DNA of 64,000 nucleotides, taken from JADJPO01 sp963724535. Lineage in GTDB: Bacteria; Actinomycetota; Actinomycetes; Actinomycetales; Kineosporiaceae. The stretch spans positions 372,001-436,000 of the forward strand of contig CAVRVD010000011.1 in assembly GCA_963724535.1 (NCBI GenBank). Reading direction: 5' to 3'. This document shows, one piece after another, positions 56,265-64,000 of this stretch; position 1 is the stretch's first letter, and the number at the start of each line of letters is the position of its first letter. Position numbers and translations under genes: made by a program. Under the pieces are notes generated by a model. That model made no database searches. It saw only the letters and a list, made by a program, of their open reading frames with translations, and was not told the DNA's origin.

Positions 56265-58109
56265 ATGTCCCAGATCAGCGTCTCCGGCGCCGTCTCCGGG
56301 GTCGACACCGCCAACATCATCAACGCCCTGGTCTCGGTGCAGCAGAACCAGCAGGCCCTGCTCAAGCAGCAGCAGACCAAGCAGCAGAAGGCCGCAACCA
56401 CCTTCGGCAACCTGATCAGCTCACTGAGCAACCTGTCCAACCTGGCCAAGCAGGTCGCCAAGACCGCGGACTGGAAGGGCCTGAGCACCTCCTCGTCCTC
56501 GACCGGCGTCACCGCCACCGCCAGCGGCACCCAGGCCGCCTCGATCACCTTCGACGTCACCTCGACGGCCAAGGCGCACTCACTGGTCTCACAGAACACG
56601 GTCGGCTCGCTCGGCGCCCAGGTCGCCTCCGGCCCGCTGACCTTCACCCCGGCTGACGCAGAGCCCGTCGAGGTCCAGGTCGCCTCCGGCTCGCTGGCCG
56701 ACGTGATCGCCGCGGTGAACGCCTCCTCGGCCGGCGTCACCGCCTCGGCGGTGCAGACCTCGCCCGGCCAGTACCGCCTGCAGCTGTCGGCCATCGGCAC
56801 CGGCGCGGCCTCGCAGTTCTCGGTCACCGGTCTGGACGGCTTCGCCGGCATCGACGTGCTGACCGAGGGCAGCGACGCCGTGATCACCGTCGGTACCAAC
56901 CCGGCCACGGCCTTCACGGTCAGCTCCTCGACCAACACCTTCTCCGGCGTGGTGCCCAGTCTGTCCTTCGCCGTCAGCCGGGTGGAGAACGGGGTCACGG
57001 TCAGCTCCACGATCGACGGCAGCGCCGTCGGCGGCGACATCGCCAAGTTGGTCGATGCCGCCAACTCGGTGCTGAACAGCATCGAGTCGGCCACCCAGTG
57101 GAACGCCACCACCAAGACCGGCGGAGCCCTGGTGGGCGATTCCACGACGCGTAGCCTGCAGCAGTCGATCCTCAACCTGGTCGGCTCCGCCGGGGCACCG
57201 GGGGTCTCGCTGACCCGCACCGGCCGGCTCAGCTTCGACGAGTCGGCGTTCCAGACCGCCTTCGCCGCCGATCCGCGCGCGGTGGCCGCGAGCTTCGGTG
57301 CCACGGCGTCCTTCTCGCCGGCATCCGGGGTCGGCGGGACGGTCCGGTACTCCTCCTCGACCACCCAGACCAAGGCCGGCGCCTACGCGGTGCACATCGA
57401 CTCCCTGGCCGCCACCGAGAGCTGGCAGGTCGACGGCTCGACCCCGTTGACGGGCAAGACCATCGAGCTGGCCCGGGGCACGACCACCGCCAGCTACACG
57501 GTGCAGGCCGGTGACACCCTGGCGGACGTGGCCACCGCGCTCACGGCAGCGGCCACCTCCGCCGGGCTGGGCATCTCGGCCAGCGTGGAGGGCACGAACC
57601 TGGCTTTGTCCGCGACCGCGGCCGGCAGCGCCGGCGCCTTCGGTGTCACCCTGGACACCCTCACCCAGGCTCGGCTGGTGGCCGGCGCCGACGTCCAGGG
57701 CGCCATCGACGGGCAGCCCGCCACCGGCACCGGCAACCTGCTGGCACTGACCTCCGGCGACAGCGGCGCCCGGGGCCTGGTGCTCGACGTCGCGCTCAGC
57801 GCCGGGGACCTGACCGCCTCCGGTGGTGACATCGGGTCGGTCACGGTGGCACCGGGGCTGGCGCAGCGGATGGTCGAGCTGGTCTCGGCGCAGACCGCCA
57901 CCGGCACCGGCATGCTCACCTCGGCCAAGTCGGGGCGGGAGAAGGCGGTCAAGGGCCTGCAGGACCAGATCGAGGACTGGGACCGCCGACTGACCGCCTA
58001 CCGGGCCTCGCTGCAGGCCCAGTTCACCGCGATGGAGACCACGCTGGCGGCGCTGAAGAGCCAGTCCAGCTTCCTGGCCAGCTACGGGAGCAGCGTCCAG
58101 CAGCAGTAG
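56265..58109 (+). CDS. fliD: Flagellar filament capping protein FliD
   Basis: A 614-aa cap protein that guides flagellin folding at the tip. The N-terminus SQISVSGAVSGVDTANIINALVSVQQNQQALL is the FliD_N domain with its coiled coil; the C-terminal FliD_C part ends VKGLQDQIEDWDRRLTAYRASLQAQFTAMETTLAALKSQSSFLASYG. The centre is Ser/Thr/Ala-rich beta structure. It is longer than enteric FliD (about 470 aa), with an added repeat-like domain (YSSSTTQTKAGAYAVHIDSL). The ATG follows AGGAGG. FliS and a FliT-position gene follow. Confidence 0.95.
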   Translation: MSQISVSGAVSGVDTANIINALVSVQQNQQALLKQQQTKQQKAATTFGNLISSLSNLSNLAKQVAKTADWKGLSTSSSSTGVTATASGTQAASITFDVTSTAKAHSLVSQNTVGSLGAQVASGPLTFTPADAEPVEVQVASGSLADVIAAVNASSAGVTASAVQTSPGQYRLQLSAIGTGAASQFSVTGLDGFAGIDVLTEGSDAVITVGTNPATAFTVSSSTNTFSGVVPSLSFAVSRVENGVTVSSTIDGSAVGGDIAKLVDAANSVLNSIESATQWNATTKTGGALVGDSTTRSLQQSILNLVGSAGAPGVSLTRTGRLSFDESAFQTAFAADPRAVAASFGATASFSPASGVGGTVRYSSSTTQTKAGAYAVHIDSLAATESWQVDGSTPLTGKTIELARGTTTASYTVQAGDTLADVATALTAAATSAGLGISASVEGTNLALSATAAGSAGAFGVTLDTLTQARLVAGADVQGAIDGQPATGTGNLLALTSGDSGARGLVLDVALSAGDLTASGGDIGSVTVAPGLAQRMVELVSAQTATGTGMLTSAKSGREKAVKGLQDQIEDWDRRLTAYRASLQAQFTAMETTLAALKSQSSFLASYGSSVQQQ

Positions 58110-58251
58110 CCGTCGTGGCGCGTCGGCCCGGAGTACCCCAACGGAGCACTCCAGGCCACGACCGGACCGGTCGACCTACTACGAGAACCGCTGAGCGCGA
58201 ATCTGGTTGAGCCCATTGCCAACCGGACGAGGCCGGAAGGAGGCACGCGGC

Positions 58252-58683
58252 ATGTCGTACGGCCTGGCTCAAGCCCGGTACGCCAGCGACGCCAGCCAGA
58301 CGGCCTCCCCGGCCCGGCTGCTGACCATGCTCTACGACCGGCTGGTCGTGGACCTGTCGATGGCGCACGACGCGATGCTGCGCGGCCAGATCGCCGTGGT
58401 CGGCGAGCGGATCAGCCATGCCAGCGAGATCCTGCTGGAGCTGCACTCGACCCTGGACGTCGAGGTCTGGCCGCAGGGTCGCTCCCTGGCCGCCCTGTAC
58501 GGGTGGCTGGTCCAGGAGCTGATGCAGGCCCGCCTGCGCGATGACCCGGGCCGGGTCGCAGCCTGCCGAGACCTCGTGATCCCCCTCAGAGACGCCTGGC
58601 ACCAGGCCAGCGGGAAGGCCGGCCCGGCTGTTCCCGAGGATTACCACGCGCAGGGAGGCGCTGTTCAAGGAGGCGCCGCATGA
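58252..58683 (+). CDS. fliS: Flagellin export chaperone FliS
   Basis: A 143-aa helical chaperone that binds the flagellin C-terminus. The start YGLAQARYASDASQTASPARLLTMLYDRLVVDL is the conserved FliS helix with the LLxMLYD motif, and LWPQGRSLAALYGWLVQEL matches the later helix. I chose the ATG at 58252, with GGAAGGAGG upstream; a frame opening at 58207 adds non-family residues. Its stop overlaps the next start (ATGA). Confidence 0.93.
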   Translation: MSYGLAQARYASDASQTASPARLLTMLYDRLVVDLSMAHDAMLRGQIAVVGERISHASEILLELHSTLDVEVWPQGRSLAALYGWLVQELMQARLRDDPGRVAACRDLVIPLRDAWHQASGKAGPAVPEDYHAQGGAVQGGAA

Positions 58684-59024
58684 CGCCGACCACCACCGCC
58701 ACCCCGGCGGCCGACACCACCGCCCCGGCCAGCTGGTCGGACTACCTGGACGCCGTCGAGGCGGCCGTCCTGGACGTCCAGGCCTGCCTGATCGAGGGCC
58801 GCACACCGCAGATGCCGGTGCTCACCCTGCCGGCCGGACCCCCTCCGGTGGGCGCGACGTCCCGGCGGGAGACCGTGGCGACCCTGCTCGCCGAGGTGAC
58901 CACACTGCTGCAGAGCCACCGTGACTCGGTCGGCGAGCGGCTCGCCGGCCTGCCCAGCCGGCGCCGCCCGGGGGCCGGCTACCACACCGTGGCGGCGGGC
59001 GGGCAGTTCGACGTGACCGGCTGA
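58680..59024 (+). CDS. Small protein in the FliT position
   Basis: A 114-aa protein. After a Thr/Ala/Pro tail come helices WSDYLDAVEAAVLDVQACLIEG and ETVATLLAEVTTLLQSHRDSVGERLAG, separated by a Pro-rich stretch. The gene is translationally coupled to fliS, where fliT (the FliD chaperone) is usually found, but identity to FliT is not clear from sequence. It may be a diverged FliT or a FlgN-like chaperone. Confidence 0.65.
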   Translation: MTPTTTATPAADTTAPASWSDYLDAVEAAVLDVQACLIEGRTPQMPVLTLPAGPPPVGATSRRETVATLLAEVTTLLQSHRDSVGERLAGLPSRRRPGAGYHTVAAGGQFDVTG

Positions 59025-59101
59025 ACGACAGGAGGTTCGGCCCGCTCGGCCGCCGACCCCTCGGATCGGTCGAACGGGGGAGGTCGCGGCGCCTGTAGCC
59101 G

Positions 59102-60472
59102 GTGGCTGCGCCGGCCGAAGCACACCGGGTGAGCACTCCGCGCCGACGCCCACCTCCCCTGCTCGCCGCCACCCTCATCGTCAAGGACGAGGGGGAGAAC
59201 CTCCCCATCTGCCTGGACAGCCTCACCGGGCTGGTCGACGAGATCATCGTCTACGACACCGGATCCACCGACGACACCGTGGCCGTGGCCCGATCCCATG
59301 GGGCCCGGGTCGTCGAGGGCTACTGGGACGGCGACTTCGCCCGAGCCCGCAACGCCGCCCTGGACGCGGCGCGCGCCGAGTGGTTCATCTGGGTGGACGC
59401 CGACGACCAGCTCTCCGGCTCGGCGGGGCCGGCCCTTCGCGCCTACCTGAATGGCGACACGGGGGTGTTCCCCGGCGCGCCACCGGCCTCCCGGATCGAC
59501 ATGATCCAGCTGCGGGTGATCAACGTCTCGGCCGCGGACCGCAGCATGCACGCCCTGGACTCGATCCGGCTGGCCCGGCGTACCCGAGTGCGCTGGCACG
59601 GCCGCATCCACGAGCTGCTGCAGGTGCACGGCAAGGCCCAGGGCGAAGGTCGGGCGATCCAGCTCGAACCGCAGCTGCTGCATGTTCGGCACCGCGGCTA
59701 CGCCGACCCGGCCACCCTGGCCGTCAAGGCCGGGCGCAACGTGGCGATCGCCCAGGCCCAGCTCGACGACCTGGTCGCCTCCGGCACCGAGGACCGGCAC
59801 CTGGCCTCCCGCGCCGCGTTCGACCTGGCCCGGTCCCTGCTGATGGCCGGTCGCACGCAGGAGGCCGTCGACGCCCTCGAGGTGGTCCGTGAGATCGCTC
59901 CCGACGGGCTCTACCGCGCCGAGGCCACCCTGATGCTCACCCAGACCCTCCTGGACGCAGGCGGTTTCGACCAGGCGGGGCTGTACCTGGCCAAGGAGCT
60001 CGCCGAGGGCGGGCTGGTCTCGTCGCAGTTCTGTGACTGGCTGCGGGCCCAGGCCCTGGCCCGCCTGGGTCGCCGACCCGAGGCGCTGGAGCTCATCCGA
60101 GGCGTCACCGAGCTGGTCGACCCGGTCGGCAACCGCCAGAGCCTGGAGCGGGTGCTGATGGCCCGGGCGTTGTTCGCCGGCGCAGAGGGGCTCGTCGAGG
60201 AGTCCTCCCAGGCGATGCTGGACCTGGTGATCGGCTACGGCCCTCGCGAGGACCGTTGCCGGTTGCTGCTCAAGCTCTGGCAGAACCGACCCGCCGAGCT
60301 GGCCGCGCAGCTGGCCCTGGACGGCGGACCGTTCCGCGAGGACGTCCTGGACGCCCTTGCCCGGCTGGGCGAGGCCGGTGAGCGGGTCGCCGAGCTGGTT
60401 CGCACCGGTTCGGCCACCGACTCGGTCACCGAGGAGACCACCCCGACGGACCAGCCAACCCCAACGGGCTAG
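59102..60472 (+). CDS. Family 2 glycosyltransferase with C-terminal helical repeats
   Basis: A 456-aa cytoplasmic protein. Residues about 20-260 are a GT-A family 2 glycosyltransferase: LIVKDEGENLPICLDSL, IIVYDTGSTDDTVAVARSHG, ARARNAALDAARAEWFIWVDADDQ (metal-binding DAD) and HGRIHELLQV. The C-terminal 190 residues are TPR-like helices (AAFDLARSLLMAGRTQEAVDALE, ALARLGRRPEALELIRG). It lies between the fliD/fliS genes and flgB, so glycosylation of flagellin or another flagellar protein is likely but unproven. The start is uncertain: the GTG at 59102 and the GTG at 59129 both lack a well-spaced ribosome site. Confidence 0.82.
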   Translation: MAAPAEAHRVSTPRRRPPPLLAATLIVKDEGENLPICLDSLTGLVDEIIVYDTGSTDDTVAVARSHGARVVEGYWDGDFARARNAALDAARAEWFIWVDADDQLSGSAGPALRAYLNGDTGVFPGAPPASRIDMIQLRVINVSAADRSMHALDSIRLARRTRVRWHGRIHELLQVHGKAQGEGRAIQLEPQLLHVRHRGYADPATLAVKAGRNVAIAQAQLDDLVASGTEDRHLASRAAFDLARSLLMAGRTQEAVDALEVVREIAPDGLYRAEATLMLTQTLLDAGGFDQAGLYLAKELAEGGLVSSQFCDWLRAQALARLGRRPEALELIRGVTELVDPVGNRQSLERVLMARALFAGAEGLVEESSQAMLDLVIGYGPREDRCRLLLKLWQNRPAELAAQLALDGGPFREDVLDALARLGEAGERVAELVRTGSATDSVTEETTPTDQPTPTG

Positions 60473-60708
60473 CCCACCGCGCTGGACGGCGTAGTCCGGA
60501 TACCCAGCGTGCACAGCGAGTTTCGGGCCCTTGGGCCGGACGGCGGACGCTGCGCCGGGTGACCGGCCGACGCCTCAAGCACTTCGCGCAGGGCGACGAC
60601 GTCACTGTCAGAGCATGGACCGCTCAGTAGCGCCACGGACTGGCGCACGGCAGATCCGACGACGCCCGCGCACTTCGCCGTGCCGCGGGGACTGGCAAGG
60701 GGTCCTTG

Positions 60709-61056
60709 ATGCTCGACGATCTCTCGATCAGCACGCTGCACGCTGCGCTGAACGGCCTGTCCGCCCGGCAGCGGGCGATCAGCGACGACATCGCGAACGT
60801 GAACACCCCTTACTACCGCTCGCGGTCGGTCTCGTTCGAGGCGGACCTACGCCGGGCGATCGACCGCGGTCGGGATCCCCTCGAGGTTCGCCCGGAGGTG
60901 GTGTACTCCCCCGCCGCGCCGGGCCTGACCCACAACAACGTCAACCTGCCGGACGCCACCGTCGCGTCGGTGAACACCCAGCTCGCCTACGAGCTGGTGA
61001 TGCGGGCCACCGGTGACCGGTTCTCGGTCCTGCGTGCCGCCGCCCGAGGGGCCTGA
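60709..61056 (+). CDS. flgB: Flagellar basal-body rod protein FlgB
   Basis: A 115-aa proximal rod protein. It shows the rod/hook N-terminal motif LHAALNGLSARQRAISDDIANVNTPYYRSRSVSFEADLRRAI and the C-terminal YELVMRATGDRFSVLRAAARG. I chose the ATG at 60709 over the TTG at 60706; AAGGGG lies about nine bases upstream. It starts the rod/MS-ring unit flgB-flgC-fliE-fliF-fliG, with a 236-bp gap before it that should hold a promoter, though no FliA box was found there. Confidence 0.94.
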   Translation: MLDDLSISTLHAALNGLSARQRAISDDIANVNTPYYRSRSVSFEADLRRAIDRGRDPLEVRPEVVYSPAAPGLTHNNVNLPDATVASVNTQLAYELVMRATGDRFSVLRAAARGA

Positions 61057-61059
61057 GCC

Positions 61060-61458
61060 GTGTTCGAGTCGCTGAACATCTGCCGGACCTCGATGAATGT
61101 CCACCAGACCTGGCTGGACGCGGTCTCGGACAACATCGCCAACGTCAACACCATCCGGCCGATGGACGCCTCCGCCTTCCAGGCCCGCTACGTCGTCGCC
61201 CAGGCGATCGAGGACGGCGGCACCGGTGCCGGGGTCGCCGTGGCCGGCATCGACACCAGCTCCCCGGAGGGCCGCATCGTGTGGGCCCCCGAGCACCCGC
61301 TCGCCGACGAGCGCGGTCTGGTCCGGCTGCCCGACGTCGACCTCGGTGAGCAGATGACCCACCTGGTCATGGCCCAGCGTGGCTTCCAGGCCAGCGTGTC
61401 CAACCTGTACCGGGTCAAGGCGTGCTACGACGCCGCGATCCAGATGGGACGGGCCTGA
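61060..61458 (+). CDS. flgC: Flagellar basal-body rod protein FlgC
   Basis: A 132-aa rod protein. The N-terminal MNVHQTWLDAVSDNIANVNT and the C-terminal QMTHLVMAQRGFQASVSNLYRVKACYDAAIQMGRA are characteristic; SPEGRIVWAPEHPLADERGLVRLPDVDL is the FlgC mid-region. The GTG at 61060 is three bases after the flgB stop, and its own stop shares a base with the fliE start (TGATG). Confidence 0.95.
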   Translation: MFESLNICRTSMNVHQTWLDAVSDNIANVNTIRPMDASAFQARYVVAQAIEDGGTGAGVAVAGIDTSSPEGRIVWAPEHPLADERGLVRLPDVDLGEQMTHLVMAQRGFQASVSNLYRVKACYDAAIQMGRA

Positions 61459-61817
61459 TGGCTGTCGAGGGCGTCGGCGCGCTCGGCGCCGGCGGGGGCG
61501 CGGACCTGGTCGCCAAGCTGTACGCCCAGCGTGCCGCCGAGGTGCACGGTGCCACCGGCTCGACCGGCGCCGCCGCCGTCGACGCAGCCGGGCGCGGTGC
61601 CGACTTCGGTGGCCTGATCGGGGAGAGTCTGGGCCGGCTCGCCGGCATGGAGCAGGTCACGAACACGCGAGCCGCTCAGGCCGCCACCGGTGACCTGGAG
61701 GACATCCACGACTACGTGATCGCCGCGACGTCGATGCAGACCGCGACCGAGCTGACCACAACTGTCCGCAACAAGGCCATGGAGGCCTTCGCCGAGATCA
61801 TGAGGATGCCGCTGTGA
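61458..61817 (+). CDS. fliE: Flagellar hook-basal body protein FliE
   Basis: A 119-aa adaptor between MS ring and rod. The C-terminal half carries the family pattern: GDLEDIHDYVIAATSMQTATELTTTVRNKAMEAFAEIMRMPL. The N-terminal half is Gly/Ala-rich. The stop overlaps the fliF GTG (GTGA). Confidence 0.93.
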   Translation: MAVEGVGALGAGGGADLVAKLYAQRAAEVHGATGSTGAAAVDAAGRGADFGGLIGESLGRLAGMEQVTNTRAAQAATGDLEDIHDYVIAATSMQTATELTTTVRNKAMEAFAEIMRMPL

Positions 61818-63421
61818 GCCAGGCGATGTCGGGAGCGATGGGTCGGGCCAAGCGGCTCACCGCCGGGTTCACCCCGGGTCAGCGCGGCGTCATCGCGGTC
61901 GCGTTCGTCGCCCTGGTGATGGGCGCGATCGCGCTGACCAACTGGGTCGCGCAGCCGTCGTGGACCCCGCTGTACAGCCAGCTGTCCGGTTCCGATGCCA
62001 GCGCCATCGTCGAGGAGCTGCGCAGCCAGAACGTGCAGTACCAACTCACCGACGGAGGCAGCACCATCCTCGTTCCGCAGTCACGGGTCTACGACGTGCG
62101 GGTGTCGCTGGCGGGTAAGAGCCTGCCGGCCAACTCCGACGGATCCGGGTGGGACATCCTGGAGCAGCAGGGCATGACCGCCACCGACTTCCAGCAGAAC
62201 GCTGCCTACGAGCGCGCCCTGGAGACCGAGCTGGGCAAGACCGTGGGCGCCATCACCGGGGTACGCACCGCGGTGGTCAACCTGGCGATCCCGAAGAAGG
62301 ATGTCTTCGCCGAGGAGGAGGACGCGCCCACCGCCGCCGTCCTGGTCCAGCTGGTCCCCGGGACGACGCTCAGCAAGACCCAGGTGCGCTCGGTCACCCA
62401 CCTGGTGGCCGGCAGCGTGCCCGGCCTGGAGCCGGACGAGGTCACGGTCAGCGACGGCAACGGCTCTCTGCTCACCAGCCCGAACGGGGACGCCGACCCG
62501 GCCTCGGCCGCCGGGGACGTCGACCAGCAGATCGCCCTGTACGAGGACCGGGTCAGCAGCTCGCTGCAGGAGATGCTCGACCGGGTCTTCGGCCCCGGCA
62601 AGGCCGTGGTCCGGGTGAACGCCCAGCTCGACTACGACACCCGCGAGACCACCCGCGAGGTGTACCTGTCCTCCCCGGCGGTCACGCCGCTGTCCGAGGC
62701 GACCAGCCGGGAGATCTACGGTCCCGGGGCCGAGGGCGCCGGCGGCCAGCTCGGCGTCATCTCCCCGACGCTGACCCCGTACACGGCCGGGGCCGGAGAC
62801 CAGGGCTACGTCAAGGAGGAGCGGACGGTCAACAACGCCATCGGCAAGGAGCTGACCACCGAGAAGGCTGCTCCCGGCGGCGTCGAGCGGCTGAGCATCG
62901 CCGTCGTCCTGGACGCGACCACGCTTGGGGCCACCGACACCACCACCGTCCAGCAGCTGGTCGCCAGCGCCACCGGGGTGGACGCCGCCCGCGGCGACAT
63001 CGTCCAGGTGGACAAGCTGCCCTTCGACACTGCGGCCGCCGAGGAGGCCCAGAAGGAGCTGGCGCAGGCCGAGTCCGCCGCCCGCACCGCGGGCTATGTG
63101 GACATGGGTCAGAAGGCCGGCCTGGTGCTGCTCGCCGTGATCGTCGCCATCGTGTTGATGATCCGGCGCAAGAAGTCCGCTCCGGCCTCGGTCGAGGTCT
63201 CCGCCAGCGACCTGCCGGACGGCGTGCTGATGCCCGCCCGCCTGGAGGCACTGGCCGCCGAGCGGCGGCGCGAGCTGGGTCCCGGCCCGGCGCAGGAGGG
63301 CCTCGCCAACCCGGCCCTGGAACGGGACCAGATGCGCGACCAGGTCGCCTCCTTCGTGGACTCCCAGCCCGAGGAGATCGCCCAGCTGGTCCAGGGCTGG
63401 CTCACCCAGCGGGGTAGCTGA
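61814..63421 (+). CDS. fliF: Flagellar MS-ring protein FliF
   Basis: A 535-aa inner-membrane ring protein. The first helix is GVIAVAFVALVMGAIALTNW (about residues 25-45), then the ring-building motif WTPLYSQLSGSDASAIVEELRSQNVQYQL, ETELGKTVGAITGVRTAVVNLAIPKKDVFAEEEDAPTAAV and YDTRETTREVY. The second helix is KAGLVLLAVIVAIVLMIRR near residue 435, and the cytoplasmic tail ends EEIAQLVQGWL, the FliG-binding segment. Start overlaps fliE. Confidence 0.97.
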   Translation: MSQAMSGAMGRAKRLTAGFTPGQRGVIAVAFVALVMGAIALTNWVAQPSWTPLYSQLSGSDASAIVEELRSQNVQYQLTDGGSTILVPQSRVYDVRVSLAGKSLPANSDGSGWDILEQQGMTATDFQQNAAYERALETELGKTVGAITGVRTAVVNLAIPKKDVFAEEEDAPTAAVLVQLVPGTTLSKTQVRSVTHLVAGSVPGLEPDEVTVSDGNGSLLTSPNGDADPASAAGDVDQQIALYEDRVSSSLQEMLDRVFGPGKAVVRVNAQLDYDTRETTREVYLSSPAVTPLSEATSREIYGPGAEGAGGQLGVISPTLTPYTAGAGDQGYVKEERTVNNAIGKELTTEKAAPGGVERLSIAVVLDATTLGATDTTTVQQLVASATGVDAARGDIVQVDKLPFDTAAAEEAQKELAQAESAARTAGYVDMGQKAGLVLLAVIVAIVLMIRRKKSAPASVEVSASDLPDGVLMPARLEALAAERRRELGPGPAQEGLANPALERDQMRDQVASFVDSQPEEIAQLVQGWLTQRGS

Positions 63422-63426
63422 CCGCG

Positions 63427-64000
63427 ATGACCGTTGCCACCGTTGGGCTCTCCGGCCTGCGCAAGGCCGCGATCCTGCTCGTCCAGCTCGGCCGGGACCG
63501 GGCCGCGAAGGTGCTGTCGATGCTGCCCGAGCAGGTCGTCGAGGACCTCACCGCGGAGATCGTCCGACTGCGGGATGTCAGCTCGGACGACGCCAACGCC
63601 GTACTGTCCGAGGCGAACGAGACGCTGAGCAGCTCCGACGTCGCCGGTCGGGGCGGGTTGGACCTGGCCAGATCGTTGCTCGCCGACTCCCTCGGCACCG
63701 AGCGGGCCAACGAGATCATGGAACGGCTCGGGGCGACCCTGGCCGAGATGCCGTTCGAGAACATGCGCAAGGCGGACGCGCGCCAGCTGGTGACCTTCCT
63801 GTCCGATGAGCATCCGCAGACCATCGCGCTGGTGCTCGCGCACCTGTCGCCGCAGCAGTCTGCACTGGTGCTGTCCGGCTTCGAGCAGGGCATGCAGGCC
63901 GAGGTCGCACACCGGATCGCGTTGATGGAACGGGCCTCCCCGGACGTCATCCGGCTGATCGAGCGGGAGCTGGACCGGCGGATGTCGACCGTCATCGGTC
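63427..64000 (+). CDS. fliG: Flagellar motor switch protein FliG (3' end outside window)
   Basis: About 191 codons of the N-terminal and part of the middle domain of FliG. The FliF-binding N-domain reads LRKAAILLVQLGRDRAAKVLSMLPEQVVEDLTAEI; the middle domain contains the classic EHPQTIALVLAHLSPQQSALVLSGF. The C-terminal torque domain is beyond the right edge. The ATG at 63427 is five bases after the fliF stop. Confidence 0.97.
   Translation, partial: MTVATVGLSGLRKAAILLVQLGRDRAAKVLSMLPEQVVEDLTAEIVRLRDVSSDDANAVLSEANETLSSSDVAGRGGLDLARSLLADSLGTERANEIMERLGATLAEMPFENMRKADARQLVTFLSDEHPQTIALVLAHLSPQQSALVLSGFEQGMQAEVAHRIALMERASPDVIRLIERELDRRMSTVIG

Overview
The window is strongly GC-rich and carries many GTG starts, 1-4 bp stop/start overlaps, HspR-type heat-shock operators, a CsrA/FliW-containing flagellar regulon and menaquinone-linked ETF chemistry. 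Together these point to a motile actinobacterium (Kineosporiales, Geodermatophilales or Nakamurellales-like). The genus cannot be fixed from sequence alone. No tRNA, rRNA, CRISPR array, insertion sequence or prophage was seen.

Left part (1-19.2 kb), chromosomal housekeeping and small operons: the dnaK-grpE chaperone operon behind two HAIR operators; two transglutaminase-like proteins; an ApbE flavinyltransferase beside a PepSY-type membrane protein and a DUF2271 Tat protein (a likely extracytoplasmic flavin/electron-transfer set); an alpha/beta hydrolase; a cold-shock protein with a long leader; a three-gene unit of a GGAD-repeat peptide, a JmjC/ROX-type oxygenase and a sucrase/ferredoxin-like protein; a HelD-type RNA polymerase motor; a type III PKS/methyltransferase/flavoprotein operon with the gene content of srsABC (alkylresorcinol/alkylquinone lipids); a phosphopantetheinyl transferase; a Nudix hydrolase; and an Excalibur protein with a WW-like N-terminus.

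Centre (19.2-40.3 kb), the most unusual part: a leftward unit etfB-etfA-small membrane protein-acyl-CoA dehydrogenase-giant iterative synthase-giant carboxylase. The synthase (3,129 aa) reads KS-AT-KS-5 ACP-KR-DH, like a condensed polyunsaturated-fatty-acid/secondary-lipid synthase, but all five ACP repeats carry Thr where the phosphopantetheine-bearing Ser is expected. It has no enoyl reductase. Its GTG overlaps the stop of the acyl-CoA dehydrogenase, which is itself coupled to the small membrane protein. The carboxylase (about 1,920 aa) has the BC-BCCP-central-CT layout of eukaryotic acetyl-CoA carboxylase with a degenerate BC site, and its N-terminus is split by a 1-bp slip in a 15-bp repeat. 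An EtfD-type membrane Fe-S oxidoreductase lies 9.4 kb to the right of etfB. I infer a dedicated membrane-lipid pathway in which the carboxylase supplies extender units, the PPTase may activate carriers, and ACAD/ETF/EtfD link redox steps to the quinone pool. The formate-tetrahydrofolate ligase lies just upstream of this unit.

40.6-47.5 kb: a polyhydroxyalkanoate (PHA) region: thiolase, PhaE/phasin-like subunit, class III-like PhaC, acetoacetyl-CoA reductase, a small phasin behind a palindromic operator, 3-hydroxybutyrate dehydrogenase, a second PhaC/PhaZ-like Cys-hydrolase, and an XRE regulator.

50-64 kb: the flagellar regulon: csrA, fliW, flgL, flgK, flgN leftward; fliA, flagellin, fliD, fliS, a fliT-position gene, a glycosyltransferase, flgB, flgC, fliE, fliF, fliG rightward. 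Two matching CTCA-N16-GCCGAT promoters (before flgN and before flagellin) look like FliA-dependent sites.
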